From: Candidatus Sumerlaeia bacterium
GTDB lineage: Bacteria; Sumerlaeota; Sumerlaeia; SLMS01; JAHLLQ01
Reading direction: 5' to 3'
Assembly (NCBI GenBank): GCA_019634695.1
Contig: JAHCAW010000002.1
Location: forward strand, 1 to 64,000
DNA length: 64,000 nucleotides
In this document: positions 28,385 to 36,908 of the stretch, one piece after another
How positions within the stretch are numbered: position 1 is the stretch's first letter
Layout of the letters: the number at the start of each line of letters is the position of its first letter
Position numbers and translations under genes: made by a program
Notes under the pieces: model-generated
Database searches by the model: none
What the model was told of the DNA's origin: nothing
Seen by the model: the letters and a program-made list of their open reading frames with translations, nothing else

Positions 28385-29275
28385 ATGTCCCTTCAACTTC
28401 TTGCCGAACGACCCGACCTCGTGCGGCTCCTCAAGACCACCATGGCGGCGCTGCCGCTGCGCGAGGACTTCTGGTCCGTGCTCGCGCACGGGATCGGCGT
28501 CACGACGCCGCAGTTGGGCGCCCTGCTCGAGGAACTCTACGCCTGCGAGGCCGCGCGCGGGCTCGCAGGCGAGCCCAACCCCCTCGACCCCGACTGCCCC
28601 GAGGCCCTCTGCCGCACCGATCTTCTGCCGCCCGAGGCGGCCGTCCGCTGGCGCGCCGACGGGTTCGCGTCGGCCCTTCTGCCCGCCGCACCCCCGGCGG
28701 GTGCCGCCCCGGCACTCGGCTGGTACAAGGTCGGCTGGCTGCCGGACCTGACGCTGCCCGACACCGAGGATCTGCTCGCGGCGAGCACCGACCGCTCGCT
28801 CCTCGACGTCGAGCCCGTCCGCCCGGCCGAGGCCGAGCAGGAGACTCTCGAGGCTGTCCGCGCCTACTTCGAGACCCCCCGGCGGTGGCTTCCGCCTCGC
28901 ACTCCCTGGGAGCAGGCCGCCGAAGCGCTCGGCCTTTCGCCGGACGTGGTCCGCGACACGGTGGCGCGGTTGGTCCTGGCCCGGCGGTGGCGGCGCTTCG
29001 CAATGCGCCTCGACCTCGGGGCGCTGGGCTGGCGCGGCGTCGCCGTGGCCGGCTGGCGGATCGAGGATCCCGAGGTCGCCCGCGCCGCACAGGCGCTGGC
29101 CCGCGTGACCGGCTCCGGCGACGTGGCGCTGCGGCCCGCCGGCGGAGCATTCGATTGCAACCTGACCGCACTGCTCATCGGGCGGCAGCCCGGCGTCGGC
29201 ATGGACGCCGCCCTGCGCATCGCCGACCGGTGGAACCGGCCCCTGGCCTTCCGCCACGAGGTGCTGGCCTGCTGA
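28385..29275 (+). CDS. Hypothetical protein with two AsnC-like helix-turn-helix modules (AhbA/AhbB-like?)
   Basis: A 296-residue soluble protein not firmly recognised. Two regions each look like an AsnC/Lrp-type winged helix as used in siroheme decarboxylase subunits. They are 'LPLREDFWSVLAHGIGVTTPQLGALLEEL' near residue 20 and 'TPWEQAAEALGLSPDVVRDTVARLV' near residue 180. The second is followed by a ferredoxin-like alpha-beta stretch ('LGWRGVAVAGWRIEDPEVARAA') ending in 'FDCNLTALLIGRQPG', reminiscent of the 'WpyNLfaMvHg' strand of AhbB. It could be a fused AhbA-AhbB-like protein or an Lrp-like regulator; both are tentative. No heme biosynthesis gene is nearby. Confidence 0.45.
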   Translation: MSLQLLAERPDLVRLLKTTMAALPLREDFWSVLAHGIGVTTPQLGALLEELYACEAARGLAGEPNPLDPDCPEALCRTDLLPPEAAVRWRADGFASALLPAAPPAGAAPALGWYKVGWLPDLTLPDTEDLLAASTDRSLLDVEPVRPAEAEQETLEAVRAYFETPRRWLPPRTPWEQAAEALGLSPDVVRDTVARLVLARRWRRFAMRLDLGALGWRGVAVAGWRIEDPEVARAAQALARVTGSGDVALRPAGGAFDCNLTALLIGRQPGVGMDAALRIADRWNRPLAFRHEVLAC

Positions 29276-29348
29276 CCCAGGGCGCCACGCCCGGTTGGCC
29301 CGTATGGTGCTTGAAAGGAAGCAGCCACTCGGGAGTCCCCTCACCTTC

Positions 29349-30485
29349 ATGCGAAATACTGCACGCCACCCCCTCGGTCTTCTGATCCTCCTGCTGGCGC
29401 TTCTGCTTGGACCGCACACTGCCTCGGCCCAGCCGTTTGCTTCGCGGTACCAGCCGCCTGTGCCGATCGGCTCAGCCTTCCCCGAGTTCGACGGCGTCAC
29501 CGTCGACGGCGCGCCGGTGGCCTTGGCCGACTACCGCGGCAAGGTCGTCCTCGTGAACTTCTGGGCCACCTGGTGCGGGCCCTGCATGGCGGAACTCCCG
29601 AACCTGCGTGCGCTCCACGAGCTGTACCAGGCCCACGGGTTCGAGATTCTCGCCATCAGTCTGGACGACGAGCGCCAGGACCTCGAAGGCTTTCTGAGCG
29701 TCCCCAAGAACGCCCTGCCATGGGCGACGCTGTTCGACGGCAAGGGATTCGACAGTCCGTTGGCCCGCCGCTTTGGCGTCAGCTCCATCCCCCGCATGTT
29801 TCTGCTGGATCGGCAGGGCAACCTCGCGGCCTTCAACCCGCGCGGCCGGGAGCTGTGGGATCTCGCCGCCGCACAAACCGGCCACGACGGGCCCAAGCCG
29901 CCGAACTATGACAGGCTGCTGGCCGACTTCGAGGCCGCCGATGCCGACGCTCGCAAGCAACTCAGCGCCCACGCCGTGCGCTTCGCCCCGGCCTTCGAGG
30001 ACGACACCGCCAGCGCCTTCGACAAGGCCATGATGGACTGGACGAAACCCGTCAGCTCCGAGGTGGCCACGATGGCTCTCGAGGTTGCGCGCAGGATGAT
30101 CGGCGTCTCGGGAGACCCGATCTGGTACGACATCGGTGCGCGCTCCGCCCATCAACTGGGCATGCACGAGGAGGCCCGCAGCCATCAGCTTCGCGCGGTC
30201 GAGATCGTCGGGCGATCCGGTCGCGCTCGCCTCCAGCGCATGGGTCAGGACTCGGCCGGCATCGACGACGTCGAAATCTTCCTGGCGGTGACCAAGCGCA
30301 CGGAGTCCATCGGCCTGCTCGCGCTCGTCGAGAACGAACTGGGCAACCTTGCGCGCGCCGAAGAGCTTCTCGTCTTCGTCGCCCGCAGCAATGCCCCGAT
30401 TGTCGTTGAAGCCCGCGGACAGGTTCAGAAACGCAAGGAAACCTTGGAGAAGAGCAAAGCGAGCGTCGCTCCGGCCGCGAACTGA
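29349..30485 (+). CDS. Exported TlpA/ResA-like thioredoxin with C-terminal helical repeats
   Basis: The start at 29349 gives 378 residues beginning 'MRNTARHPLGLLILLLALLLG', a signal peptide ending near 'TASAQ'. An upstream ATG at 29304 would only lengthen the n-region. The TlpA-type domain spans about residues 35-175: 'GSAFPEFDGVTVDGAPVALADYRGK', the redox motif 'FWATWCGPCMAELPNL', and the cis-Pro loop 'FGVSSIPRMFLLDRQG'. The final ~190 residues are helical and TPR-like ('GMHEEARSHQLRAVEIVG', 'ELGNLARAEELLVFVA'). It likely reduces disulfides in the periplasm, for example in cytochrome maturation, with the helical part recruiting a partner. It ends four bases from the convergent NUDIX gene. 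Confidence 0.88.
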   Translation: MRNTARHPLGLLILLLALLLGPHTASAQPFASRYQPPVPIGSAFPEFDGVTVDGAPVALADYRGKVVLVNFWATWCGPCMAELPNLRALHELYQAHGFEILAISLDDERQDLEGFLSVPKNALPWATLFDGKGFDSPLARRFGVSSIPRMFLLDRQGNLAAFNPRGRELWDLAAAQTGHDGPKPPNYDRLLADFEAADADARKQLSAHAVRFAPAFEDDTASAFDKAMMDWTKPVSSEVATMALEVARRMIGVSGDPIWYDIGARSAHQLGMHEEARSHQLRAVEIVGRSGRARLQRMGQDSAGIDDVEIFLAVTKRTESIGLLALVENELGNLARAEELLVFVARSNAPIVVEARGQVQKRKETLEKSKASVAPAAN

Positions 30486-30489
30486 ACGG

Positions 30490-30978
30490 TCAGGCGCCGC
30501 CCTCGGCGGCCAGTTGGCGCGCTTGCTCCATCGCTTGATCGACCACCGCGGCCGCCGCCGTTCCCACGAAAACCGCCTTCGCCTCCTCGGCACTCACCCA
30601 GCAGCGCTCGCGCATCGCCATCTCCGGCCAGCGCCCCAGTTCCTTGGTCACATCCAGCAGATAGACCGTCACCCGGCAGCAGGACCGCCGACCGCCGTCG
30701 TTCAGGTATGTTCCCACCGGCGGCAGCAGCACCTGTCCCTTCACACCGGCTTCCTCGAACGACTCGACCGCTGCCTGATCTTCCGGCAGCCGCCCAGCTT
30801 CCAGCCAGCCCTTCGGGAAGATCCAGCGCCCCGACGACGCGCTCACCAGCAGAAACTCGATGTTTCCCTTGCCGGTCCGACGGAACGGCACCGCTGCCAC
30901 CTGCTCCACCAGACGCGACGTCGCGGCCGACTTGGCGCCGCGAATCGAAGTCTTGCGCAGGGAACGGAGTCGTGACAT
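30490..30978 (-). CDS. NUDIX hydrolase, DIPP-like
   Basis: The ATG at 30978 gives 162 residues. The NUDIX region reads 'FPKGWLEAGRLPEDQAAVESFEEAGVKG', matching GX5EX7REUXEEXGU at the Gly, the metal-binding EE pair and the final GU; the early Glu is Arg and the 'RE' pair is VE. That drift, together with 'FPKGW' and 'SFEEAGVKG', is typical of bacterial relatives of diphosphoinositol-polyphosphate phosphohydrolases. The substrate is a nucleoside diphosphate-X compound, most likely a dinucleoside polyphosphate. It sits 125 bases downstream of the MFS gene on the same strand. Confidence 0.85.
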   Translation of the reverse strand: MSRLRSLRKTSIRGAKSAATSRLVEQVAAVPFRRTGKGNIEFLLVSASSGRWIFPKGWLEAGRLPEDQAAVESFEEAGVKGQVLLPPVGTYLNDGGRRSCCRVTVYLLDVTKELGRWPEMAMRERCWVSAEEAKAVFVGTAAAAVVDQAMEQARQLAAEGGA

Positions 30979-31103
30979 CGCCGGGCATCCACCTCGAGGG
31001 GGCTGAACACCTAAACCCCAATCTCGTGTAGCAGGATGTCGGCCGAGCAGGGGACGACCGTCAACAACTTCCTGTCCCTTTTTTCGTTTCTGGGAAGAAA
31101 CTC

Positions 31104-32387
31104 TCAACCACGCTGGGGTGCGAGTTCGGCCTCGCGAACGCGCGACAGCAGCCAGCCGCCCGCTCCGAACAGCAGCAGCAGCGACAGGATCGACAGACGT
31201 GTGCTGCCCAGCGCCCACGCCGAGACGCCCATCAGCGTCGGGCCCAGGATCGTCGCAAATTTGCCCAGCATGTTGTAGAAGCCGAAGAACTCGCCCGCCT
31301 TGTCCGCCGGAATCAGCCGCCCGAAATACGAACGGCTCAGCGCCTGCACGCCTCCCTGCACCAACCCCACCGCCACTGCCAGCGCGAAGAAGTGCGCCGG
31401 CACTGTCATGAACACGCTCGCGATCGTCGTGATACCATACGCCACAATCCCGATCAGAATCGCCCGACGCGTTCCGATTCGATGCCCGAACCAGCCGTAC
31501 AGCAACGCGGCAGGGAACCCGACCGCCTGCGTCAGCAGCAGCGCCCCAATCAGCGTCCCGTCGTCGAAGCCCAACGATTGCCCGAACTTCACCGCCATCT
31601 TGATGACGGTCTGCACCCCGTCGATGTAGAGCCAGTATGCCAGCAGGAAGAGCCAGATCGTGCGCAGGCGGCGAATCTCGCGGAACGTCGTCGCGAGCTG
31701 GCGCCAGCCCTGCACCGCCGCCGTTACCATGCCGACGCGGCCCGCCTTCGCGGCCGGCTCGCGCACGAACACCATGATCGGAATCGCGAACAGCGCCCAC
31801 CACACCGCCACCGTCAGGAACGCCACCCGGACCGCTGTCGTCGCGTCGGGAATCCCGAACGTCGCCGGCGAGCGCACCATCCACAGGTTCAACGCCAGCA
31901 GCACCCCGCCCCCCAAGTAGCCCAACGAGTACCCCAGGCCCGAGACGAAGTCCGACTTGTCCGGCGGCGCCACGCTCACCAGCAGCGAATCGTAGAAGAC
32001 GTTGGCCCCCGAGAAGCCGACCACGCCGAGCCCGTAAACCGCCAACGCGGCGAACCAGCCCCCCTGCGGCACGAGGAACAGCGCGGCCGTCATGCCCACG
32101 CCCAGCGCGGTGAAGCAGGCGAGGAACCGCTTCTTGGCGCTGCCGCGGTCGGCGATCGAGCCCAGGATCGGCGCCATCACTGCCACCATCAGGCTCGCGA
32201 CCGCGTTGCCGATTCCGAGCTCGAACGTGCTCTGCGCGTCCATCCCCTCGGGCAGCGGCCGCCAGTAGCGCCCGTAGAACGCCGGGAAGAAGCCCGCCAT
32301 CACCGTGGTGGCGAAGGCCGAGTTCCCCCAGTCGTACAGCGCCCAGCCGAACACCTGGCGGCGGCTGGAAGGCGGCGGCGTGCTCAT
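31104..32387 (-). CDS. MFS transporter, Atg22/UMF1 family
   Basis: The start at 32387 has AAGGA about eight bases upstream and gives 427 residues with about twelve transmembrane segments. Family signatures are 'FGWALYDWGNSAFATTVMAGFFPAFYG' at the N terminus, 'GSIADRGSAKKRFL' in the loop after TM2, 'SLLVSVAPPDKSDFVSGLGYSLGYLGGG', and 'GGVQALSRSYFGRLIPADKAGEFFGFYN' in the second half. Bacterial members are general permeases of unknown substrate; fungal Atg22 exports amino acids from the vacuole. No linked gene points to the substrate. Confidence 0.93.
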   Translation of the reverse strand: MSTPPPSSRRQVFGWALYDWGNSAFATTVMAGFFPAFYGRYWRPLPEGMDAQSTFELGIGNAVASLMVAVMAPILGSIADRGSAKKRFLACFTALGVGMTAALFLVPQGGWFAALAVYGLGVVGFSGANVFYDSLLVSVAPPDKSDFVSGLGYSLGYLGGGVLLALNLWMVRSPATFGIPDATTAVRVAFLTVAVWWALFAIPIMVFVREPAAKAGRVGMVTAAVQGWRQLATTFREIRRLRTIWLFLLAYWLYIDGVQTVIKMAVKFGQSLGFDDGTLIGALLLTQAVGFPAALLYGWFGHRIGTRRAILIGIVAYGITTIASVFMTVPAHFFALAVAVGLVQGGVQALSRSYFGRLIPADKAGEFFGFYNMLGKFATILGPTLMGVSAWALGSTRLSILSLLLLFGAGGWLLSRVREAELAPQRG

Positions 32388-32556
32388 GGAAGCGTCCTTG
32401 GTCCAGCAAAGCCCCGGTCCCGAGGCTGGACGCATTCGCCGACCCCCGACGGCTGGGGGAAAGGAGAAAGCGATCCTGTGCGAATCCCGCTTGGCCCGCC
32501 GCCCTCACGGCGACAAGGTGACTGGCACGAAATCAGGTGTCGAAGGGGGGGCGAGT

Positions 32557-33222
32557 ATGAAGAAGGCGCTCGCATTCGCGGCCGTGGTGCTGGTGTTGCT
32601 TCTGGTGGTCGAAATGACCTTCCAGAAGGACGAAACCCGTCGCCTCGAGGCCGAGCGCGCGGCCGCCGCCACCGGCCCGGCCCCCTTCGATGTCGCCGTC
32701 GTGGCCGCCGCCGAGGCCCGCATGTGGCGCGCCTATTACGAGCGCAACACCATGCAGGTCGGCGCGGAGATCATCACCTTGCTCCAGTCGCAGTTCCGGC
32801 TCGGCGTGCCCGAGGCCCAAGCCATCGGCGTCCGGCTGGCGCAGGCTGCCGCCACCTTCCAGAACAGCCGCGGCGACTACGAGACCGCCGTCCTGCCCGC
32901 ACTCGAGGACGCCTACGCGCGGCTGGCGCGCGAGACCGACCGCACCTTCGACACCAAGGCCGCCGCCCGCGCCGAACTCGCCTGGTGGGTCGCCCGTCGC
33001 ACCCGCGGCCAGGACTCCGCCGAGAATGTCGGCAAGCTCATCGCCGACTACTACGCGGTTCTCTACGGCCGGACCAACAATCACATCCAGCGGGCCGGCC
33101 TGCTGCGCGCCGAGGCCGCCGTCCTGCGCGACACCGGCAGCGACTGGGAGCGCGTCGAGTCCCTGCTGCTCGACTCCTATCGCGCCCTCGGCGCCGGGCT
33201 CGCCGCGGCACCCGCCTCCTGA
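32557..33222 (+). CDS. Hypothetical membrane-anchored protein
   Basis: A 221-residue protein from the ATG at 32557 with AGGGGG upstream. 'KKALAFAAVVLVLLLVVEM' is a single N-terminal membrane segment. The rest is Ala/Arg/Glu-rich and helical ('RLEAERAAAA', 'YETAVLPALEDAYARLARETD', 'RAGLLRAEAAVLRDTGSDW'), with a TPR-like feel. It is not a family I recognise. It lies 11 bases before recO and is probably co-transcribed with it. Confidence 0.6.
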   Translation: MKKALAFAAVVLVLLLVVEMTFQKDETRRLEAERAAAATGPAPFDVAVVAAAEARMWRAYYERNTMQVGAEIITLLQSQFRLGVPEAQAIGVRLAQAAATFQNSRGDYETAVLPALEDAYARLARETDRTFDTKAAARAELAWWVARRTRGQDSAENVGKLIADYYAVLYGRTNNHIQRAGLLRAEAAVLRDTGSDWERVESLLLDSYRALGAGLAAAPAS

Positions 33223-33233
33223 GTCCGTCCGCC

Positions 33234-34046
33234 ATGCCGCTCCACACCTTCCCCGCCATCGTGCTCCAGTCCTACGAGACGGGGAACACCTCGGAGGCCG
33301 TGCGCACCTTCTCCGGGCGCTTCGGCCGGCTGGCCGTCATGGCCCGCGGCGTTCGCAATCCCAAGCGCCCGCTCGCCGGCGTCCTCCAGCCGCTCGCCCG
33401 CGTCGAACTCACCGTCTCCCTGCGCGAAGGCGCCGAGATGGCCACGCTCCGAGAGGCGACCCTGCTCGACGACCGCACCGCCCTGCAGGGCGATCTCGAG
33501 CGCCTCGCCCTCGCTTTCCTTCTCGCCGAAATCGCCGCAGAATCCTGCGACGAGGCCCAGCCCAGCGAGGAGATGTTCGACGTTCTCGAGGCCGGACTCG
33601 CCGCCCTCGACCCCCGCGCCGCGCAACCCGCCCCCACCGCCGCGCTCCACCATCTCCTGCGCATCCTCGCCCTTGCCGGCTACGAGCCCCACATCGATCC
33701 CGCGCTGCTCGCCCCCTGGCCCGTCGACCGCCCCAAGCCCCGCGTCTTCTGGCTCGACGCCGCCGAAGGCCGCCTTCATGCGCAACTGCCGCAACCCGAC
33801 CGCGCGCCCGAGTGGCCCCTTGCCTTTCACCACGAAGCGCGTCAGGTGCCTCTGCCCCCGCAAGCCGTCCGCGCGCTGCACGAGAATCAGCATACCCCAC
33901 ACGAAGATCTGGCCGTCCTGCCCGCGCTCGACTCCGCGCACGCCAACCAGCTCCTCGCCGCCCTCGTGCGCCTCGCCCGCTGGCATCTCGGCCACCCCGT
34001 GCGCAGCGTGCGTTTCTGGAAGGATATCGTTGGATTGGGGGAGTAG
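33234..34046 (+). CDS. recO: DNA repair protein RecO
   Basis: A 270-residue protein from the ATG at 33234. The N-terminal OB fold reads 'FPAIVLQSYETGNTSEAVRTFSGRFGRLAVMARGVRNPKRPLAGVLQPLARVEL', the standard RecO opening. The helical C-terminal half contains 'ALAFLLAEIAAE' and 'ALHHLLRILALAGYEP', and ends with 'RWHLGHPVRSVRFWKDI'. The zinc-binding cysteines present in some RecO proteins are absent. RecO anneals single-stranded DNA and loads RecA with RecR on SSB-coated DNA. The last 15 bases are followed directly by a REP-like repeat region. Confidence 0.95.
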   Translation: MPLHTFPAIVLQSYETGNTSEAVRTFSGRFGRLAVMARGVRNPKRPLAGVLQPLARVELTVSLREGAEMATLREATLLDDRTALQGDLERLALAFLLAEIAAESCDEAQPSEEMFDVLEAGLAALDPRAAQPAPTAALHHLLRILALAGYEPHIDPALLAPWPVDRPKPRVFWLDAAEGRLHAQLPQPDRAPEWPLAFHHEARQVPLPPQAVRALHENQHTPHEDLAVLPALDSAHANQLLAALVRLARWHLGHPVRSVRFWKDIVGLGE

Positions 34047-34131
34047 GGGCGACGACTTGAACGAACGCCCCATACGGCCCCCGAAACTGAAGATCATCCC
34101 CCCGGCAACCCGGTCGCCCGGAAGAGAAGCC

Positions 34132-34174
34132 CGAAGGGACTCAACAACAAGCCCGGGGTTGGCGAGGAACGAGG
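34132..34174 (+). repeat. REP-like unit, copy 1
   Basis: Carries the shared words GAAGGGACTCAACAACAAGC, CCCGGGGTTGGC and GAGGAACGAGG. Similar units lie at 34220-34272, 34837-34886 (inverted) and 35089-35142, bracketing an IS200-like transposase gene. Confidence 0.75.
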
Positions 34175-34219
34175 ACAACCCGACTCACCTGCAAACGCCG
34201 CACGACCCGCACGCTATCC

Positions 34220-34272
34220 AGAAGGGATTCAACAACAAAGCCCGGGGTTGGCGAGGAACGAGCTACCCCGGG
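34220..34272 (+). repeat. REP-like unit, copy 2
   Basis: Carries GAAGGGATTCAACAACAAAG, CCCGGGGTTGGC and GAGGAACGAGC followed by TACCCCGGG. It is the unit closest to the 3' side of the transposase gene, and CTACCCTGAAAGGG at 34292-34305 follows it. Confidence 0.75.
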
Positions 34273-34318
34273 ACAGCAGGTCTCAGATCTTCTACCCTGA
34301 AAGGGCTAAACAAGGATC

Positions 34319-34948
34319 TCAATCCCAGACCAATGCCTCATCCCACTCGATGCCGTACTTGGTCAGAAGGCGCCGGAACTCCTCCTGGAAACTCACCTTG
34401 CAGTGATGTGCCTCCTGGCGAGCGATATACGCTCGCAGACTTTCGACGTGCGAGGGGCTGATCGAAAAGGCACCGTATCCGGTTTGCCAATAGAACGAGC
34501 TGCATGCCTCCGACTGCGACCTGGCCCACTTCGAGGAGTTCCGCTTCAGGTCGCGGACAAAGTCCTCGAGCTTCATCGACTTGGACAACAGGCAAAGAAG
34601 GTGAACATGGTCCGCGACACCCCCGACGATCACTGCCGGGCTGTCGAGATTCCGGCAGATGCCGGCCAGATAGGCGTGCATACCAAGTCTGGTGGACGAA
34701 TCGCTCAAGAACGGCGCCCGGCTCTTGGTCGAGAAAACGATGTGTTGATAGTTCCGAACAAGCGATTGAGATATGGGGCTGATCGACCAAAGAGTTTGTT
34801 TAACCCTTTCAGGGTAGTGTCGTCTTGGTGTCCTTGCCCGGGGTAGGCTCGTTCCTCGCCAACCCCGGGCTTTGTTGTGCAATCCCGTTGGGATTGGCGT
34901 AGGGAGATCCGCTTTGCAGTGGCCCGTGGAACATCCCGGATAGTTCAC
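34319..34948 (-). CDS. REP-associated tyrosine transposase (RAYT, IS200/Y1 superfamily)
   Basis: The family core begins 'SQSLVRNYQHIVFSTKSRAPFL'. It contains the HUH motif in 'VADHVHLLCLLSKSMKLEDFV' and the helix with 'SLRAYIARQEAHHCKVSFQEEFRRLL', which carries the catalytic Tyr, and ends 'YGIEWDEALVWD'. Y1 enzymes cut and join single-stranded DNA through a 5'-phosphotyrosine link; RAYTs act on REP sequences. The codon where relatives begin (before SQSLV) is ATA, not ATG. No ATG, GTG or TTG lies between it and the REP sequence, so translation must begin upstream within the REP (a TTG lies there) or the start has been lost. The end given is the open-frame limit. Confidence 0.85.
   Translation of the reverse strand: MNYPGCSTGHCKADLPTPIPTGLHNKARGWRGTSLPRARTPRRHYPERVKQTLWSISPISQSLVRNYQHIVFSTKSRAPFLSDSSTRLGMHAYLAGICRNLDSPAVIVGGVADHVHLLCLLSKSMKLEDFVRDLKRNSSKWARSQSEACSSFYWQTGYGAFSISPSHVESLRAYIARQEAHHCKVSFQEEFRRLLTKYGIEWDEALVWD
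34797..34816. repeat. Short inverted partner of the 34292-34313 sequence flanking the RAYT gene
   Basis: GTTTAACCCTTTCAGGGTAG is the inverted counterpart of CTACCCTGAAAGGGCTAAAC at 34292-34311, differing at one base. The transposase gene is therefore enclosed by inverted ends outside its coding core, as in a REPIN-type unit. Confidence 0.7.
34837..34886 (-). repeat. REP-like unit, copy 3 (inverted)
   Basis: Reverse-oriented copy of the unit at 34220-34272: CCCGGGGTAGGC, CTCGTTCCTCGCCAACCCC and GGGCTTTGTTGTGCAATCCC. It lies on the 5' side of the transposase gene and is read in frame by the extended N terminus. Confidence 0.75.
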
Positions 34949-35088
34949 GCGCGAGGCGGCAGGCAGTCCGACGACGCCGGGTCAGGCGGTATCCCAATGG
35001 GAATCATCCTGAGTCGGCCCGCACCCTTGGATCAAGCGACTTGTTGCGCACGATGCCCCCGGCATCGTCTCGCAACCCCCAAGGTACT

Positions 35089-35142
35089 CCGAAGGGACTC
35101 GACAACAAGCCCGGTGGTGCCGGGGAACGAGGTCACTCCGGG
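35089..35142 (+). repeat. REP-like unit, copy 4 (diverged)
   Basis: Carries CGAAGGGACTCGACAACAAG, CCCGGTGGTGCCGGGG and AACGAGG. It is about five substitutions away from copy 1 and lies 140 bases outside the inverted pair. The rest of 34949-35229 holds no gene that I can support. Confidence 0.7.
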
Positions 35143-35229
35143 AAAGCTCACCCCGCACGAAATGGCGCCCGGCGAACGATCAGGCGCGGCCACGCGCCGC
35201 CTGGATGCGTGTCGCTTGGTGTTGCTCGT

Positions 35230-36678
35230 TCACGCCGTCACGGGCTTGTGCGTGCCGGCCACGCCGCGGACCCAGTTCGCGGCGCGGACGAGGCGCGAGC
35301 CGTTCAGGCGCGCCAGATCGCCGCGCAGTTGCCGCAGTTGCCACTCGCGCAGGTCGCGCTGGTGCGTCAGGCGGCGGATTTGCCCGACGTAGTTGATCTC
35401 CTTGGCCAGCGCGTTGAAGCGCGTCCAGTCGGCCAGGAACTGCTCGTGCGTCGTGGATTCGCCCATGAAGGGGAAGGTCGCGAAGTCGAAGTTGTCGAAC
35501 GTCACGCCCAGATAGCTGAAGTCCATCTCGTCCTGCACGAGGCCATGGTCGCGCGCGTAGTTCCAGATCGGCGTGCCGGGCAGCGGCTGGAGCGGCCCGA
35601 CCGAGCAGCGGTCGATCGCGTCGCGATTGCGCGCCGCGAAGGCGTAGGTCTCCTGCAGGGCTTCGGGCGTCTCCGGCGGGCTGCCGATGATGAAGTTCGC
35701 CCCGATCGAAATGTTGTTCCGCCGGCACGCGTCCACGGCCGCCTGGTTGATCTCCGGCGTCACGCGCGTCTTCGTCAGGAACTCCAGAACGGCCTGGTTG
35801 TTCGACTCGAAGCCGAAGTCGATGTACTTGAAGTTGATCTCGTCGAACTCCTCGGCCATCTGCTCGGTGATCAGGTCGACGCGGGCGTAGGCGCGGAATT
35901 GCACGCCCTCGTGAATCTTCGTCTCGCGGAAGAGCTGCACCACCTTGCGCCAGCGGCCGATGTGGCCGACGAACAGGTCGTCGAAGAAGTAGAGAATCTC
36001 GGGATTGTAGCGCTCGCGCAGATACTCGATCTCGCGCACAACGTACTCGGGCGAGAAGAAGCGGAAGCGCTTCCAGTGCAGCGAGCTCGAGCAGAACGAG
36101 CACTTGTACGGGCACCCGCGGCTGGAGATCATGTGCACCGTGTCGGTGGCCGGGATCTTCCAACCGTGATCGATGAGGTCCCGATCCGGGTACGGCATGT
36201 CGTCCAGGTTCTTGATGAGGTCCTGCGAAGGGTTCAGCACCCGCTGGCCGTCGCGGTGCCAGACGATGCCCTTGATCTTCTCGAAGTCCGATTCCGAGGG
36301 CTTCGCCACGTCGTGGTAGAGCTGCACCAGTTCGAGGAAGGTCTGCTCGCCCTCGCCGACCACTCCGGCGTCGTACACGTCGGGCAGCACATGCGGCAGG
36401 CTGGTGATGTGCATCCCGCCGCCGATGATCGGGACGCCCAACGCTTCCTTGATCTGCCGCGCCATGTTCGTGGCGTGCGTGAAATTCTCCGTCGTCGAGC
36501 TGACGCCCACCAGGTCCGGCTTCGCCGCGATCAGCTCCTCGGCCGTGTGGTGAAAGCTCGTCTCCACCCACCAGCAGTGCTTCTTCAACCATGAGGACAG
36601 GTAGCCGATGCCCAGCGGCGGCAGGCTGACCTGGTAGGGGACGCGGGGGTCGTAGGCGGTGATGAAGGCGACGTGCAT
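35230..36678 (-). CDS. B12-binding radical SAM protein
   Basis: A 482-residue protein. Residues ~1-150 form a B12-binding-like Rossmann domain ('AYDPRVPYQVSLPPLGIGYLSSWLKKH', 'DLVGVSSTTENFTHATNMARQ', 'VPIIGGGMHITSLPHVLPD'); the DxHxxG cobalamin motif is not obvious. The radical SAM core follows with the cluster motif in 'MISSRGCPYKCSFCSSS' (CX3CX2C) near residue 190, then 'ILYFFDDLFVGHIGRW' and 'GFESNNQAVLEFLTK'. Such class B-type enzymes methylate or rearrange unactivated carbons in lipids, hopanoids or secondary metabolites. The C-terminal ~60 residues are helical and basic. It is a stand-alone gene, so the substrate is unknown. Confidence 0.92.
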   Translation of the reverse strand: MHVAFITAYDPRVPYQVSLPPLGIGYLSSWLKKHCWWVETSFHHTAEELIAAKPDLVGVSSTTENFTHATNMARQIKEALGVPIIGGGMHITSLPHVLPDVYDAGVVGEGEQTFLELVQLYHDVAKPSESDFEKIKGIVWHRDGQRVLNPSQDLIKNLDDMPYPDRDLIDHGWKIPATDTVHMISSRGCPYKCSFCSSSLHWKRFRFFSPEYVVREIEYLRERYNPEILYFFDDLFVGHIGRWRKVVQLFRETKIHEGVQFRAYARVDLITEQMAEEFDEINFKYIDFGFESNNQAVLEFLTKTRVTPEINQAAVDACRRNNISIGANFIIGSPPETPEALQETYAFAARNRDAIDRCSVGPLQPLPGTPIWNYARDHGLVQDEMDFSYLGVTFDNFDFATFPFMGESTTHEQFLADWTRFNALAKEINYVGQIRRLTHQRDLREWQLRQLRGDLARLNGSRLVRAANWVRGVAGTHKPVTA

Positions 36679-36908
36679 GGGTTCGCTGCGGTGCGGTGGC
36701 GTGGGTGCGCCCTTCCGGGTGTGTATGGGGCCGGCGGGGGAGCAGTGTCAAGGAGCCGGGCTGTCCGATTTGCTCCAGCCTCCTCCCCGGGCCACCCGTC
36801 CCATGCAAGATTCGGGACATCCCCACGGGATCTTGGCAAGAATATCCTTGGCCACCGTCCGTAACTGGAGAGCGTCCTGCTTATCTGCCTTGTCCGGGGA
36901 GAACCTCC

